From positions 3,477,499-3,541,498 of the forward strand of contig NZ_MDTQ01000001.1 in assembly GCF_001709345.1 (NCBI RefSeq): a DNA stretch of 64,000 bases. The letters are read 5' to 3'. Positions 28,285 to 37,688 of the stretch are shown piece by piece. The stretch is from Terasakiispira papahanaumokuakeensis (GTDB lineage: Bacteria; Pseudomonadota; Gammaproteobacteria; Pseudomonadales; Halomonadaceae). Position numbers and translations under genes: made by a program. The notes under the pieces were generated by a model. The model was not told where the DNA came from. It saw only the letters and a program-made list of their open reading frames with translations, and did no database searches. How positions within the stretch are numbered: position 1 is the stretch's first letter; every line of letters starts with the position of its first letter.

Positions 28285-28886
28285 ATCAAGGCAAAGAAGT
28301 GATTAATGCTGACTTGAGCTGCCGGCATAATGTCGCTCTCTTCAGGATATTGCAGCCATTCATGAAAAATACCCGCCAACATAAACTGCAACATATAAGC
28401 GGTTTCGTTGGGAGAGCAAGCCGGATTGAGCTGCTGATGCTCATGAGCCACATCGAGCTGTTTGGTCAGCGCCTGGAAGACGTCACAGGAAAATGACTGC
28501 TTCAGCGCCACAGGATCAATATCACTCAACCGTTCGCAACGGTGCATCAGTATCGAAAACACACGTCGAGAAGAGGGCTGGTTCAGCTGTTTCAGCCCTT
28601 CCAAGCATGCTAAACGCAGCACTTCCAAAGGCGACAAATCGGTATGCTGCTCTTGAATACTATCGACCAGCTCACCAAAAGGCACATGGATCCGATCAAG
28701 AATAGCCCGGAAAAGATCCGCCTTATTGCGAAAATGCCAATAGAGGGCACCCCGTGTCAAACCAGCATGACGCGCCACCTGCTCTAGCGAAGTATTATTG
28801 ACGCCTCGCTCAAAAAACAGGGCTTCTGCTGCATCCAGCAACGCTTCCCGCGTCCTCGCTGCTTCAGCTTTAGTCCTTCGGGCCAT
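28269..28886 (-). CDS. TetR-family regulator, AcrR/TtgR-like
   Basis: The N-terminal HTH is clear: ALLDAAEALFFERGVNNTSLEQVARHAGLTRGALYWHFRNKADLF is the classic TetR DNA-binding block, closest in style to repressors of RND efflux pumps (AcrR, TtgR, SmeT). The 205-aa length fits. Unlike acrR or ttgR it has no pump genes beside it; the divergent neighbour space and the downstream AEC carrier give no clear target. The function is therefore unresolved. Confidence 0.88.
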   Translation of the reverse strand: MARRTKAEAARTREALLDAAEALFFERGVNNTSLEQVARHAGLTRGALYWHFRNKADLFRAILDRIHVPFGELVDSIQEQHTDLSPLEVLRLACLEGLKQLNQPSSRRVFSILMHRCERLSDIDPVALKQSFSCDVFQALTKQLDVAHEHQQLNPACSPNETAYMLQFMLAGIFHEWLQYPEESDIMPAAQVSINHFFALIQREA

Positions 28887-28981
28887 GACAATGACTCACT
28901 TTCATCAAGCATTTAAATAGCCTGATTCTACAACAAGGGCCTCATAGGCGCGATCACCCTTGTATTGAATGCATTGCCCGC

Positions 28982-29908
28982 TTAGCCCCACCACCAATAA
29001 CTGACACCCAGCATCAAAGGCAAAGTGACCATGGCCAACAGCGTCTGCGCCGTAATGATGGCGGCCATCAAATCCGTATCGCCTCCCAACTGACGCGCTA
29101 GAATATAGGCACTAGAGGCCGTGGGTAACGCCATAAATAAGAGAACCACCGCGCGTTGATCAACCGCCAACCCCAGCCAAGTCGCGATTAAAGCCGCAAC
29201 AAGCGGCATCACAATCAGCTTGAGCAAACACGCACAAAGTAAAGGCCAGTGCGCCTCGCGCAGCGCCATCAGATTCAAGCCAACACCAACCGCCATCAGC
29301 CCAAGCGGTAAAGCCGTTCGCGCAATCATTTCAGCAAAAGGCGCACTCCAACCTGGCAACCCTATCCCCATGACATTTAAAGCAATGCCAATAAAACAAC
29401 TTACAATCAAAGGATTACGACTTAACGCCTTTAGAGTCGGCCCTAGTGAGGGCTTATCATCCCCGGTATAAAAAGCAAAGATCAGCACACAAAATACATT
29501 CAGCAGCGGTATCATCACCGCAATGATCACGGCAGCCAACGCAATTTCAGCATCACCATATAACTGAGCGACGACCGCTAACCCAACATAAGTATTAAAT
29601 CGCATACCGCCTTGATAGACCGAAGTAAAGCTTGCGGCTGTCGAGGCTAACCAGGGCCGTGTCAATATGATCAGAGCCGACATCAACACTAGCGTGAGCA
29701 CAACCGTCGCCATCACTGGGGCAACCGGCACCTCAGATAAATTGGCTTGTGATAGGCGTGCCACGAGCATGGCGGGGAAAAGGAAGTAGTAAATCAATCG
29801 CTCCAGCTCAGGCCAAAAAGACGCGGCTGGAAAAGCTAAACGCTTCAGCACAATGCCCAATACAATAACCAGGAACACCGGACCTAAGGCATTCAGAGTG
29901 GTCCACAT
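28982..29908 (-). CDS. AEC-family transporter (auxin efflux carrier-like)
   Basis: This inner-membrane carrier of 308 aa has about ten hydrophobic helices in the pattern of the AEC family (N-terminal GPVFLVIVLGIVLKRLAF; C-terminal TASSAYILARQLGGDTDLMAAIITAQTLLAMVTLPL). Bacterial members move malate, malonate or amino acids; the substrate here is unknown. AAGGATG lies shortly upstream of the ATG. Confidence 0.88.
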   Translation of the reverse strand: MWTTLNALGPVFLVIVLGIVLKRLAFPAASFWPELERLIYYFLFPAMLVARLSQANLSEVPVAPVMATVVLTLVLMSALIILTRPWLASTAASFTSVYQGGMRFNTYVGLAVVAQLYGDAEIALAAVIIAVMIPLLNVFCVLIFAFYTGDDKPSLGPTLKALSRNPLIVSCFIGIALNVMGIGLPGWSAPFAEMIARTALPLGLMAVGVGLNLMALREAHWPLLCACLLKLIVMPLVAALIATWLGLAVDQRAVVLLFMALPTASSAYILARQLGGDTDLMAAIITAQTLLAMVTLPLMLGVSYWWWG

Positions 29909-30058
29909 AATGACATCCTTGAATGGCCTTCAAAAGAAGGGCTAAAAAATGACGATACGCGCATGCTAAGTCGCGTCTTTTTCGTATGGAACATGATTTA
30001 ACGCAAAGCTCTGCGCTTCCCCTCATGTTCGGCTCTGTTTAACCTTGTGACTGAGATA

Positions 30059-30574
30059 ATGATGATGACACAACCCAAGGACACCGCAAACGACACACGC
30101 TCGCGGCTGCTGAATTTCTTCACCCTCGTCACGCTAGGCACCATCCTAGTCTCGGTGTGGTATCTCACCGATTACTACTGGTTGAAGGATCGCGAGCAGA
30201 TCCGCTGGGTCCATTTGTCCAACTGTGACTTACCTAGATCGACTTGTGTAGCCGATTTAGGTCAGGGCCGACAAGTGTCATTACAGGTGCTAGCGCCCAC
30301 CATTAGGCCGCTTCAACCCATGCCAGTACTGGTCACAACCTCAGGTTTCCGACCTGATCGTATTGCACTGGATTTGCAGGGTGTCGACATGTACATGGGC
30401 TACAACCGAACCGAACTGGTTCAAGTCTCGCCTGGCCACTATACCGGAGAGCCCCGGCTGTCGTTATGCACTGAACAGAAGATGCCTTGGCGAGCAGGGG
30501 TTATCTTGTATGGAAACGAAGGGCCCATCGGGGTGCAATTTGACTTTCTGGTCAGCCAAAGGCACCAGAAATAA
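30059..30574 (+). CDS. Uncharacterised membrane-anchored protein of copper-delivery cluster
   Basis: A single N-terminal transmembrane helix (FFTLVTLGTILVSVWYLTDYYW) anchors a beta-rich domain of about 120 residues that would face the periplasm. It contains two cysteines near the start of the domain (NCDLPRSTCVADLG) and one later. I do not recognise a named family. It stands directly before SCO and PCu(A)C genes, so a role in copper delivery to cytochrome oxidase is a reasonable guess. The start (GTG 30047 or ATGs 30059-30065) is uncertain. Confidence 0.7.
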   Translation: MMMTQPKDTANDTRSRLLNFFTLVTLGTILVSVWYLTDYYWLKDREQIRWVHLSNCDLPRSTCVADLGQGRQVSLQVLAPTIRPLQPMPVLVTTSGFRPDRIALDLQGVDMYMGYNRTELVQVSPGHYTGEPRLSLCTEQKMPWRAGVILYGNEGPIGVQFDFLVSQRHQK

Positions 30575-30595
30575 GGAGAAGGAAGGGGGCCTAGT

Positions 30596-31222
30596 GTGCG
30601 GCTGAACCGAACGCTCTTACTGTGTGGCTTCATTGCATTACTGATATTGCTCAGTGTGCAAATTTGTCGTGCACTTTGGTGGCACCATGATGACGAAACA
30701 CCACCCAGCGGTGGACGTTTCACATTACAAAGTGCCCAAGGCCCGATATCGACGGCTGATTTCCCTGACCATTTGCTGGTCATCTTCTTTGGCTATACCC
30801 ATTGTCCGGACATCTGTCCAACGGCCATGACGGTGGTGTCTACAGCCATGCATAAGCTCAACCCTCAACAAAGGGCACACGTTCAGCCCATTTTTATTAC
30901 TCTGGACCCAGAGCGTGATACCACGCAACGGCTCAAACAATATACCGATTTTTTTGAAAGTCATATTATCGGTGTCACCGGCACTCAGGCACAAATTGAT
31001 GCCGTAGCCCAACGGTTTGGTGCTTTTTATCGCAAGATCAAATTGGATTCAGCTTTGGGTTACAGTATTGACCATTCGGCACAACTCTATCTCACCAATA
31101 GCCAAGGGCAGATTCTTAATATCGTTCACCATAGCAATCGAGCAGAATCACTACTCAAGGCGATTCAGGACACCTTGCCGCAATTAACTGCGGGGACACC
31201 GCAACAACAGGCCGGTTCATGA
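30596..31222 (+). CDS. SCO1/SenC-family copper chaperone
   Basis: This membrane-anchored thioredoxin-fold protein inserts copper into the Cu-A centre of cytochrome c oxidase. The metal ligands are present: CPDICPTA (CxxxC, about residue 65) and the distal His in YSIDHSAQLYL. An N-terminal helix (LLLCGFIALLILLSVQI) anchors it. The start is GTG after a long purine-rich ribosome site. It is the middle gene of a three-gene copper cluster, although no oxidase genes are in view. Confidence 0.93.
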   Translation: MRLNRTLLLCGFIALLILLSVQICRALWWHHDDETPPSGGRFTLQSAQGPISTADFPDHLLVIFFGYTHCPDICPTAMTVVSTAMHKLNPQQRAHVQPIFITLDPERDTTQRLKQYTDFFESHIIGVTGTQAQIDAVAQRFGAFYRKIKLDSALGYSIDHSAQLYLTNSQGQILNIVHHSNRAESLLKAIQDTLPQLTAGTPQQQAGS

Positions 31223-31273
31223 CAGAGTCAGACACCCAACACTTTCATCCACCACTTTCGACATCAATGGATA

Positions 31274-31786
31274 ATGATCATGCGCGATGCACGCTTAACT
31301 CATAGCTTTCCCGGTCAACTCGCTCTGAGCATCATCGGTTTACTCCTGAGTGCAGCGCTATACAGTAGCGGATTATGGGCTGCGCCCTCGATTGAGGTAC
31401 AGCACCCCACCGTTCGAGCCGTGCCGCCAGGCTCAGAAACCACTGCCGCCTTCATGACATTATATAATCCAACTCAAGAAGATCGCGTATTAGTCGGCGC
31501 CGACAGTGATCTGTCCGAAGTGACCGAACTCCATCATCACATCATGTCAGAGGGCGTCATGCGGATGCGTCGACTCACCCGCATTGAACTGCCGGCAGGT
31601 CAAACCGTTAAGCTTGAGCCAGGTGGCTTACACCTGATGTTGATTGGTTTGAAACAAATTCCTGCTGAAGGTGATACCGTTCAACTCAACCTTCAACTGG
31701 ATAATGGCGAAGTGATCGAAGTGCTCACTCCAGTCAAAAAAGTCAGCACTGAGATGATGTCAGCTCATGAGCATCATGCTCATTAA
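31274..31786 (+). CDS. Periplasmic copper chaperone PCu(A)C
   Basis: This secreted protein carries the H-x-n-M...H-x-M copper site typical of PCu(A)C (DUF461): His/Met in HHHIMSEGVMRM and GGLHLMLIGL. A signal peptide ends near LWAAPS. The C-terminus is His-rich (AHEHHAH), adding metal-binding capacity. PCu(A)C works with SCO proteins in oxidase copper loading, which agrees with its position. It ends at the converging HD-GYP gene with a 4-bp overlap. Confidence 0.93.
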   Translation: MIMRDARLTHSFPGQLALSIIGLLLSAALYSSGLWAAPSIEVQHPTVRAVPPGSETTAAFMTLYNPTQEDRVLVGADSDLSEVTELHHHIMSEGVMRMRRLTRIELPAGQTVKLEPGGLHLMLIGLKQIPAEGDTVQLNLQLDNGEVIEVLTPVKKVSTEMMSAHEHHAH

Positions 31787-33003
31787 AAGAAATCAGGCAA
31801 CTGAATCGGTGCCATAAGCGGCAACGGGATCACCTGAATACCCCACAAGATCATCGGATTAGCGGTCATTCGTTCATTACTTTTATAACTATACGCAATG
31901 GCATAATGGGGCTGACGGGTATCCCGCCGCATCGGAGTCGAATAATAATTACCATCGACACGCTTAATCACTGACACCACCGGCGCCTTAGCATCATCGG
32001 TTCGCTTGATGACAACGCCACTTTCACCATTGGCCAATCGAACATGAATACCCGGCGGGTAAAGTCCCAGCTCGCTAAAAAAGACTTGTGCCAAGCGCTG
32101 ATCAAAACTTTTTCCACTCTCCAGAAAAGTGCTCTGTAATGAGCGCTTATGGTCGGTAACTGGCCGATAAGCTTTCGGAATAATCATCGCCGAATAAATA
32201 TCGGCCAATGCTAGCAAGCTGGTCTCACCACGAATCTGGCTGCCCTTCAACCCATGGGGGTAACCACTGCCATCAAGCCGTTCATGATGCTGTCGCACCA
32301 GCGTCAACCATAAAGGGCAACGCACCCCCATATTCTCCAAAAGCCGTGCTGAAACCTCAGGGTGCTGGGACACCATTTTTTGCTGCACCACAGAGAGCTT
32401 ACTCTCCTGGCTTTCCAACAGCTCCTGATAATGATGCATGCCCATATTACTGGTCAGCGCAGCCCCCAAAATGGATAAGCGGGTCGCCTGGGAAAAATTC
32501 AACCGATGCATAATGATTTCGCACAAAATCGCGATTTGCAGCGGATGGTGAATGTAATAGGGGAAGTTTTCGTTCAGATGCACAGCGCCCAACAAAGCAT
32601 CGGTATCCAAGCGACACAGTCCTTGAATCGCCGTAGCAATTTCGTAAAAGCGCTTTTCAACAAACTCACTATCTGAGACTTGCTTACGTTCAATCAAACG
32701 AAAAAGAAAGTCGAGCCGATGGCCCAACTCATCTAACTCCGCAAAGGGGTTACTCTGGCGATCAAAAGACTGGGGCATCGGATGCTGCATACGATCGCCG
32801 GTTTCAAAGCGTATGGGGTTCATCTTGGCCAGCGCTTCGCGCTCTTGCGCATCCTTAAAGCGATATCCCTTTATATAAAGCCGTTCCCCCTGATGATTAA
32901 ACACACTGTAGGGCAAGGGCTCATCAAGCGGCCAGGACAAGACATCCTTAACGGGATAGGCCTGATAATCGTACAATCGGACCTTCTTTTTACGCATTGG
33001 CAT
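31783..33003 (-). CDS. Degenerate HD-GYP domain protein
   Basis: This 406-aa protein has a C-terminal HD-GYP domain (about 165-330). The GYP signature is intact (HHERLDGSGYPHGLKG), but the usual HD pair (LHDIGK) is replaced by TSNMGM in GAALTSNMGMHH, and LADVFDA is LADIYSA. Loss of metal-binding His and Asp suggests it cannot hydrolyse cyclic-di-GMP and may act as a sensor or interaction protein. The N-terminal 150 residues have a DUF3391-like beginning (KVRLYDYQAYPVKDVLSWPL). GGAGG precedes its ATG. Confidence 0.85.
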   Translation of the reverse strand: MPMRKKKVRLYDYQAYPVKDVLSWPLDEPLPYSVFNHQGERLYIKGYRFKDAQEREALAKMNPIRFETGDRMQHPMPQSFDRQSNPFAELDELGHRLDFLFRLIERKQVSDSEFVEKRFYEIATAIQGLCRLDTDALLGAVHLNENFPYYIHHPLQIAILCEIIMHRLNFSQATRLSILGAALTSNMGMHHYQELLESQESKLSVVQQKMVSQHPEVSARLLENMGVRCPLWLTLVRQHHERLDGSGYPHGLKGSQIRGETSLLALADIYSAMIIPKAYRPVTDHKRSLQSTFLESGKSFDQRLAQVFFSELGLYPPGIHVRLANGESGVVIKRTDDAKAPVVSVIKRVDGNYYSTPMRRDTRQPHYAIAYSYKSNERMTANPMILWGIQVIPLPLMAPIQLPDFF

Positions 33004-33277
33004 TCAGAACCTCCATGCTCCACCATGGGCTATCCTATCCTTAAGATGCACCTAAACGGTAGCGGCATGTCATGAGCAAGAAGTAAGTAAAACACCCCGC
33101 GATATTAATGTAATTTTGATTCTGATCAAAGGCATCATTTAAAACGTATCAAAAAAGAAACATGCAGCTTGTCTTATTAAGAGGACAGATGTTGGCATCT
33201 CGTGAAACTGGCTAATGTTCCAGCTAGGATGACAGCATACTCAGTATCCCATTACTCACTAGCCAGGAGGCCCTGCT

Positions 33278-34063
33278 ATGCCTAATGTCTTGAGCCCAGC
33301 ACTATTGGAGCAGGTTGAACGTATTGCAAGAGAAGCGGGCAATGCCATTATGCGCATCTATGCCGAAGGCTTCACGGTAGAGCAAAAGGAAGACCTCTCC
33401 CCCTTAACCGAGGCAGATCAGGCCGCGCACAACATTATTGCCAAGGGACTACAACGGCTAGAGTTACAAGCGCCTATTTTATCCGAAGAAGACTTAGATG
33501 CTTTCCAGGCACCGGATGTTCATGGGCGCTATTGGTTGGTTGATCCGCTAGATGGCACGAAAGAATTCATCCGACGCAACGGTGAGTTCACCGTCAACAT
33601 TGCGTTAATCGAAGATGGCATTCCGATTCTAGGCGCCGTCTTTGCGCCCGCCTTGGGAACCGCTTATTTAGCCATGGAAGGACAAGGCGCCATTAAAGTC
33701 TGGGATGATGGTACGCGCACGCCAATTGAAACCCCGACGGTCCCAGTCGAATCGCGCTGGCGTGTTGTGGGCAGCCGCTCGCATCCGAGCCCCGATCTAG
33801 ACAACTGGCTTGAGGCACTGGGCGATCATGTAATCGTCCCGATGGGCAGCTCTTTGAAGCTTTGCTTAGTCGCTGAAGGCGAAGCGGATCTCTATCCCCG
33901 ACTAGGGCCTACCAGTTTATGGGATATCGCAGCCGCGCATGCGGTGCTGCGAGAGGCCGGTGGCAATGTCGTCACCCTTGAGGGCGAACCGCTTAGCTAT
34001 GCCGACCCCCATCAACGTGAGAATCCACACTTTATCGCTCACGGCGCAGGCTGGACACCCTAG
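33278..34063 (+). CDS. cysQ: 3'(2'),5'-bisphosphate nucleotidase CysQ
   Basis: CysQ removes the 3'-phosphate of PAP produced by sulfate assimilation. It belongs to the lithium-sensitive inositol-monophosphatase fold: metal-binding Glu in LSEEDLD, DPLDGTKEF (about residue 90), and WDIAAAHAVLREAGG at the end. The TKEFIRRNGEFTVNIALI stretch is characteristic of CysQ rather than SuhB. AGGAGG precedes the ATG. The 274-bp gap before it shows no clear element. Confidence 0.94.
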   Translation: MPNVLSPALLEQVERIAREAGNAIMRIYAEGFTVEQKEDLSPLTEADQAAHNIIAKGLQRLELQAPILSEEDLDAFQAPDVHGRYWLVDPLDGTKEFIRRNGEFTVNIALIEDGIPILGAVFAPALGTAYLAMEGQGAIKVWDDGTRTPIETPTVPVESRWRVVGSRSHPSPDLDNWLEALGDHVIVPMGSSLKLCLVAEGEADLYPRLGPTSLWDIAAAHAVLREAGGNVVTLEGEPLSYADPHQRENPHFIAHGAGWTP

Positions 34064-34138
34064 CCATCACTTGAGATAACAGAGACTGAAACCCGCCGAT
34101 TGATCACACTCAAAACAGCAACCCATTCCATTCTATTC

Positions 34139-34167
34139 AACAGGCCAACAAAGGCCTGTTGCTTTCC
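34139..34167 (+). terminator. Probable terminator after cysQ
   Basis: An 8-bp stem (34139-34146 with 34153-34160) has an AACAAA loop followed by GCTTTCC. The T-tract is poor. Confidence 0.5.
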
Positions 34168-34272
34168 CCTACTGCATCATTATGATGAACATTTGTTGAA
34201 AATAAAAAACACGCACGATTAGCCCCTTTTTCACCCAGGGTGATCTCGTCTAGAACGGAACGGAGTGTGTTC

Positions 34273-35556
34273 ATGACAGCGCTTCAATACCCGGCATCCT
34301 ATTACGCTGCCACAGCCCATTCTCAACCTGACCGACCCACGCTTAATGCAGATATTGAGACCCAAGTCTGTGTCATTGGCGCAGGTTACACAGGATTATC
34401 CACAGCACTTCATTTAGCCGAGCAAGGTCTCCAGGTGGTGGTGTTAGAGGCCGGTCAAGTCGGTTATGGCGCTTCAGGACGCAATGGCGGTCAAATCGTC
34501 AACAGTTTCAGCCGGGACCTGGATGTTATTGAGCGCCAAACCAGCCGACAACATGCAGAGCTGCTAGGCCGAATGGCCTTTGAGGGCGGCCAGATCATTC
34601 GAGAAAGAGTGAAGCAATACAATATCCAATGCGATCTGAAAGAAGGCGGTCTTTTTGCGGCCCTCAATGGCAAGCAACTGCACGAATTGCAGCACCAGAA
34701 ACTGCTCTGGCAACGCTATGGTTATGAACAGACCCAGTTATTAGATGCCGCCGCTATGCGTGAACAGGTACAAAGCGAGCGCTATCTGGGTGGGTTACTC
34801 GATCATGGTGGTGGCCACATCCACCCACTGAACCTCGCCCTTGGCGAAGCCGCCGCCGTGGAACAGCAAGGGGGGGTGATCTATGAACATTCCGCTGTCA
34901 TTCATATCGAGCGCGGCAACCCTGCCGTTGTCCATACACAAAAGGGTAGCGTGAAAGCCGACACCGTTGTCATTGCCGGGAACGCCTACCTTGGCCAATT
35001 GATCCCAGAACTAGCGGCTAAATCCATGCCTTGCGGCTCACAGATCATCACGACTGCGCCTTTAGACGAAGACACCGCCCGAGCCTTGATTCCCCACGAT
35101 ATCTGCATTGAGGACTGCAACTATTTATTGGACTACTACCGGCTTACCGCAGATCGACGCTTACTCTATGGTGGCGGCGTGATTTACGGGGCACGTGATC
35201 CAGCCGATATCATGTCACTGGTTCGTCCTAAAATGCTCAAGACCTTTCCGCAACTGGCTCAAATTGACATTGAATACGCCTGGACAGGCAACTTCTTAAT
35301 GACCCTATCCCGGCTCCCTCAAATGGGCCGTCTGGGTGAGAATATTTATTACTCCCAAGGCTGCTCCGGCCATGGCGTTACCTTCACCCATGTGGCCGGT
35401 CGCGTGCTTGCTGAAGCCATCCAAGGTCAATATGACCGTTATGATGCCTTTGCCCAACTCAAGCATTACCCCTTCCCTGGCGGGCGCCTCTTCCGCGTAC
35501 CCTTTACAGCATTAGGCGCTTTTTACTATGACATGCGCGACAAACTCGGCATCTAA
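34273..35556 (+). CDS. FAD-dependent oxidoreductase, PuuB/OrdL-like
   Basis: This DAO-family flavoprotein has the N-terminal Rossmann motif VCVIGAGYTGLSTALHLAEQG and the motif GYGASGRNGGQIVNSFS that is typical of gamma-glutamylputrescine oxidases and related amine oxidases. The C-terminal GCSGHGVTFTHVAGRVLAEAI binds FAD. The 427-aa length (ATG 34273, with CGGAG ahead) fits PuuB. No puuA/C/D genes are adjacent, so the substrate is unproven. A longer frame to 34240 is unlikely. Confidence 0.88.
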   Translation: MTALQYPASYYAATAHSQPDRPTLNADIETQVCVIGAGYTGLSTALHLAEQGLQVVVLEAGQVGYGASGRNGGQIVNSFSRDLDVIERQTSRQHAELLGRMAFEGGQIIRERVKQYNIQCDLKEGGLFAALNGKQLHELQHQKLLWQRYGYEQTQLLDAAAMREQVQSERYLGGLLDHGGGHIHPLNLALGEAAAVEQQGGVIYEHSAVIHIERGNPAVVHTQKGSVKADTVVIAGNAYLGQLIPELAAKSMPCGSQIITTAPLDEDTARALIPHDICIEDCNYLLDYYRLTADRRLLYGGGVIYGARDPADIMSLVRPKMLKTFPQLAQIDIEYAWTGNFLMTLSRLPQMGRLGENIYYSQGCSGHGVTFTHVAGRVLAEAIQGQYDRYDAFAQLKHYPFPGGRLFRVPFTALGAFYYDMRDKLGI

Positions 35557-35691
35557 ACCTCAACCATCAATGACAGCCAAGGAACAAGATCATCTCAAAC
35601 AAGCCTGACAGACGGCAGACACAGCCCTCTTCATCTTAAGGTAAACTGCGGTTCAAAGATCAATTTGATGTGTGATGAGAGGAGAGAGGTC

Positions 35692-36513
35692 ATGGCGAAT
35701 TGGGTACCGGTGATACGGGAGACGCATCAGGAAGCGGGTTGGAAAAGGCTGAGTCACTATGGTTTTGCCTTACAGGATGCCTTTATCCCGATTGTTCGGG
35801 CTGAGATGGCGCACCTGGTACCAACCACGCCTTTAGCCTTTATCCCCCGAATCGTTGATGAACAAGGGCAGCCTCAAGACTTTCAACTGGTCGCACTCCA
35901 TTCGATTTCAGAGGGAGTGAACTTATTTATTCATCCGGATGGCCGTTGGCTCGGGGGCTACATCCCTATTGCCTACCGTGGCTACCCCTTTTGCCTAATG
36001 CCGGAACCAGAGAGCCAACAGCAGCGCCTTTATATTGATCAGGATTGTGAGAATGTCCATCCGGTCTGTCAGTCGGGTGATGAAAATATTTTCACCATCA
36101 ATGGGGATTTTAGCCCCTTTATGATGCGCCTGATGGATTTTCTACAACGGTATGAACGCGCCCGCTCGTTGACCGATCAAGCCGTTTATCAATTGGCTCA
36201 AGCGGGCGTCATTGTGCCCTGGCAGATGCCCTTACGTAACTCCATCAGCGGCCATCAGACCCAACCCCTGCCCCAACTTCATACGGTTGACCTCAAGGCT
36301 CTGAATCAGCTGGATGCAGACACTTGTGCCACCTTGACCCATAGCGGTGCCATGGAAATTGCATTTACCCAACATCAATCACGTTATCGACTGACCGCCC
36401 TTAAACACTTATACACGCTCCATCATAAATTCACTTCAGGACGCATCCGTGCCCCAGAAATTGATCTAGATGCGCTGCTGGTGGATGAAGATGACGACCT
36501 GTTCGTGTTCTAA
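35692..36513 (+). CDS. SapC family protein
   Basis: This 273-aa protein matches the SapC family: an early FIPIVRAEMAHLV stretch, AFIPRI and a central WLGGYIPIAYRGYPFCL block, and a late C-terminal region. The name comes from an S-layer-associated gene of Campylobacter and says little about function. There is no signal peptide or membrane helix. GGAGAGAGG precedes the ATG at 35692. It is monocistronic and followed by a terminator. Confidence 0.82.
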   Translation: MANWVPVIRETHQEAGWKRLSHYGFALQDAFIPIVRAEMAHLVPTTPLAFIPRIVDEQGQPQDFQLVALHSISEGVNLFIHPDGRWLGGYIPIAYRGYPFCLMPEPESQQQRLYIDQDCENVHPVCQSGDENIFTINGDFSPFMMRLMDFLQRYERARSLTDQAVYQLAQAGVIVPWQMPLRNSISGHQTQPLPQLHTVDLKALNQLDADTCATLTHSGAMEIAFTQHQSRYRLTALKHLYTLHHKFTSGRIRAPEIDLDALLVDEDDDLFVF

Positions 36514-36521
36514 CACGATGC

Positions 36522-36555
36522 CGATCAGACGACTTAATCTGAAGGCGTCTGATCG
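36522..36555. terminator. Convergent terminator between SapC and esterase genes
   Basis: CGATCAGACG (36522-36531) pairs perfectly with CGTCTGATCG (36546-36555). T-tracts are short on both strands. Confidence 0.6.
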
Positions 36556-36573
36556 TTGACCTCCTGAGGCGAT

Positions 36574-37638
36574 CTACTCAGCGGCCGGTGCATCCATCAC
36601 GGTTTCAACCATGTGATGCAACGCCTTCATCTGCTGTCCCTCACGGGTATCGTATCCTTCACCCTCAAGGCCCCACCAATCCCAACAGCCTTTGGGGTTG
36701 GCCAGACTGTCTTGCGTCTGAGGAAATAGCAACACCAATTGGCGGGCATCTGCTTGCGCCAGCAACCTACTTTTTTCAATAAATGCCGTGCCGATAGCCT
36801 CTACGGATTGTTCGCAACCGTGCAGGACTAACTGCAAACCACAGCGCTCACCGTTCTCACAGGCCTGAGGCACATAAACGTAACCATAATCCGCCAAGAC
36901 CTTCAGCGAATGCTTCCCTGCGGTTTTCCAAGGGCGCTGATCGAACTGAGTCAAGTAGCCCTGCGCTTGTGAGTGATCATCTGCGGTTTGAGCCGCTTCT
37001 GAAGCACCCGCGTCAGAATGGCCATAGAGGGCCGTTATTTCCTGAGCCGCGACCGATGCATCACAGGCATTCAAAAAGGGGCTGGCGGTTTCATCACAGG
37101 CCACAACATCTTCAGAGACACTGAGATCAACAGGCCAGCCATGTCCTGCCGATGCCAATGTCATGATGTGCGTCTTAGCGCCCAAAGCTTGGTATAACTG
37201 ATCACGCGCTTCAGTCACTCCTGACGCCACCACGGGATCAGCCCCAGCATGATAGAGAAAGACAACATCATCCTGGAGCAGGCTCAAACGACCGAGTTCC
37301 CCCGCTTCCGCACTGTTCTGAACCAATGTCAACGTCTCATCAACTGATGGGGCTCCGGCAGCAGTGCCCGTACAATGGGTCAATGCAGCGCTTAAGCCTG
37401 AACGTGCACAACCATAAGGGCCTGAGGCCATCAGCGCGGCACCATGAAAAGTTTCAGGCCAAGCCAAATGCAGCTGATGGGCAACATAGCCCCCGGAAGA
37501 TAACCCCGCGACAGTGACCGCCTGTGGATCAATATTCAAATGGGGTAATTCAGGGAATGCCGCTTCTTCACTGACACAAGCGGTCAACACCAGGGCGGTG
37601 CTCAACACACTCAAACGAAAACATAATTTGAACATCAC
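36574..37638 (-). CDS. PHB depolymerase-like esterase lipoprotein
   Basis: This is an alpha/beta-hydrolase with nucleophile motif GLSSGGY (about residue 46) and downstream Asp/His candidates, resembling poly(3-hydroxybutyrate) depolymerase / LpqC esterases. The signal peptide ends in a lipobox (VLTAC), so it is probably membrane-anchored and secreted. Paired Cys residues (CARSG...THC; CENGERCG) may form disulfides. True substrate specificity is unknown. Its promoter lies at the edge of the DnaA-box cluster. Confidence 0.82.
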   Translation of the reverse strand: MMFKLCFRLSVLSTALVLTACVSEEAAFPELPHLNIDPQAVTVAGLSSGGYVAHQLHLAWPETFHGAALMASGPYGCARSGLSAALTHCTGTAAGAPSVDETLTLVQNSAEAGELGRLSLLQDDVVFLYHAGADPVVASGVTEARDQLYQALGAKTHIMTLASAGHGWPVDLSVSEDVVACDETASPFLNACDASVAAQEITALYGHSDAGASEAAQTADDHSQAQGYLTQFDQRPWKTAGKHSLKVLADYGYVYVPQACENGERCGLQLVLHGCEQSVEAIGTAFIEKSRLLAQADARQLVLLFPQTQDSLANPKGCWDWWGLEGEGYDTREGQQMKALHHMVETVMDAPAAE

Positions 37639-37688
37639 TGATCCTTTTCAGTTCGTCCTGCCGGGTGATGCATCGGTTCATTCACGGG

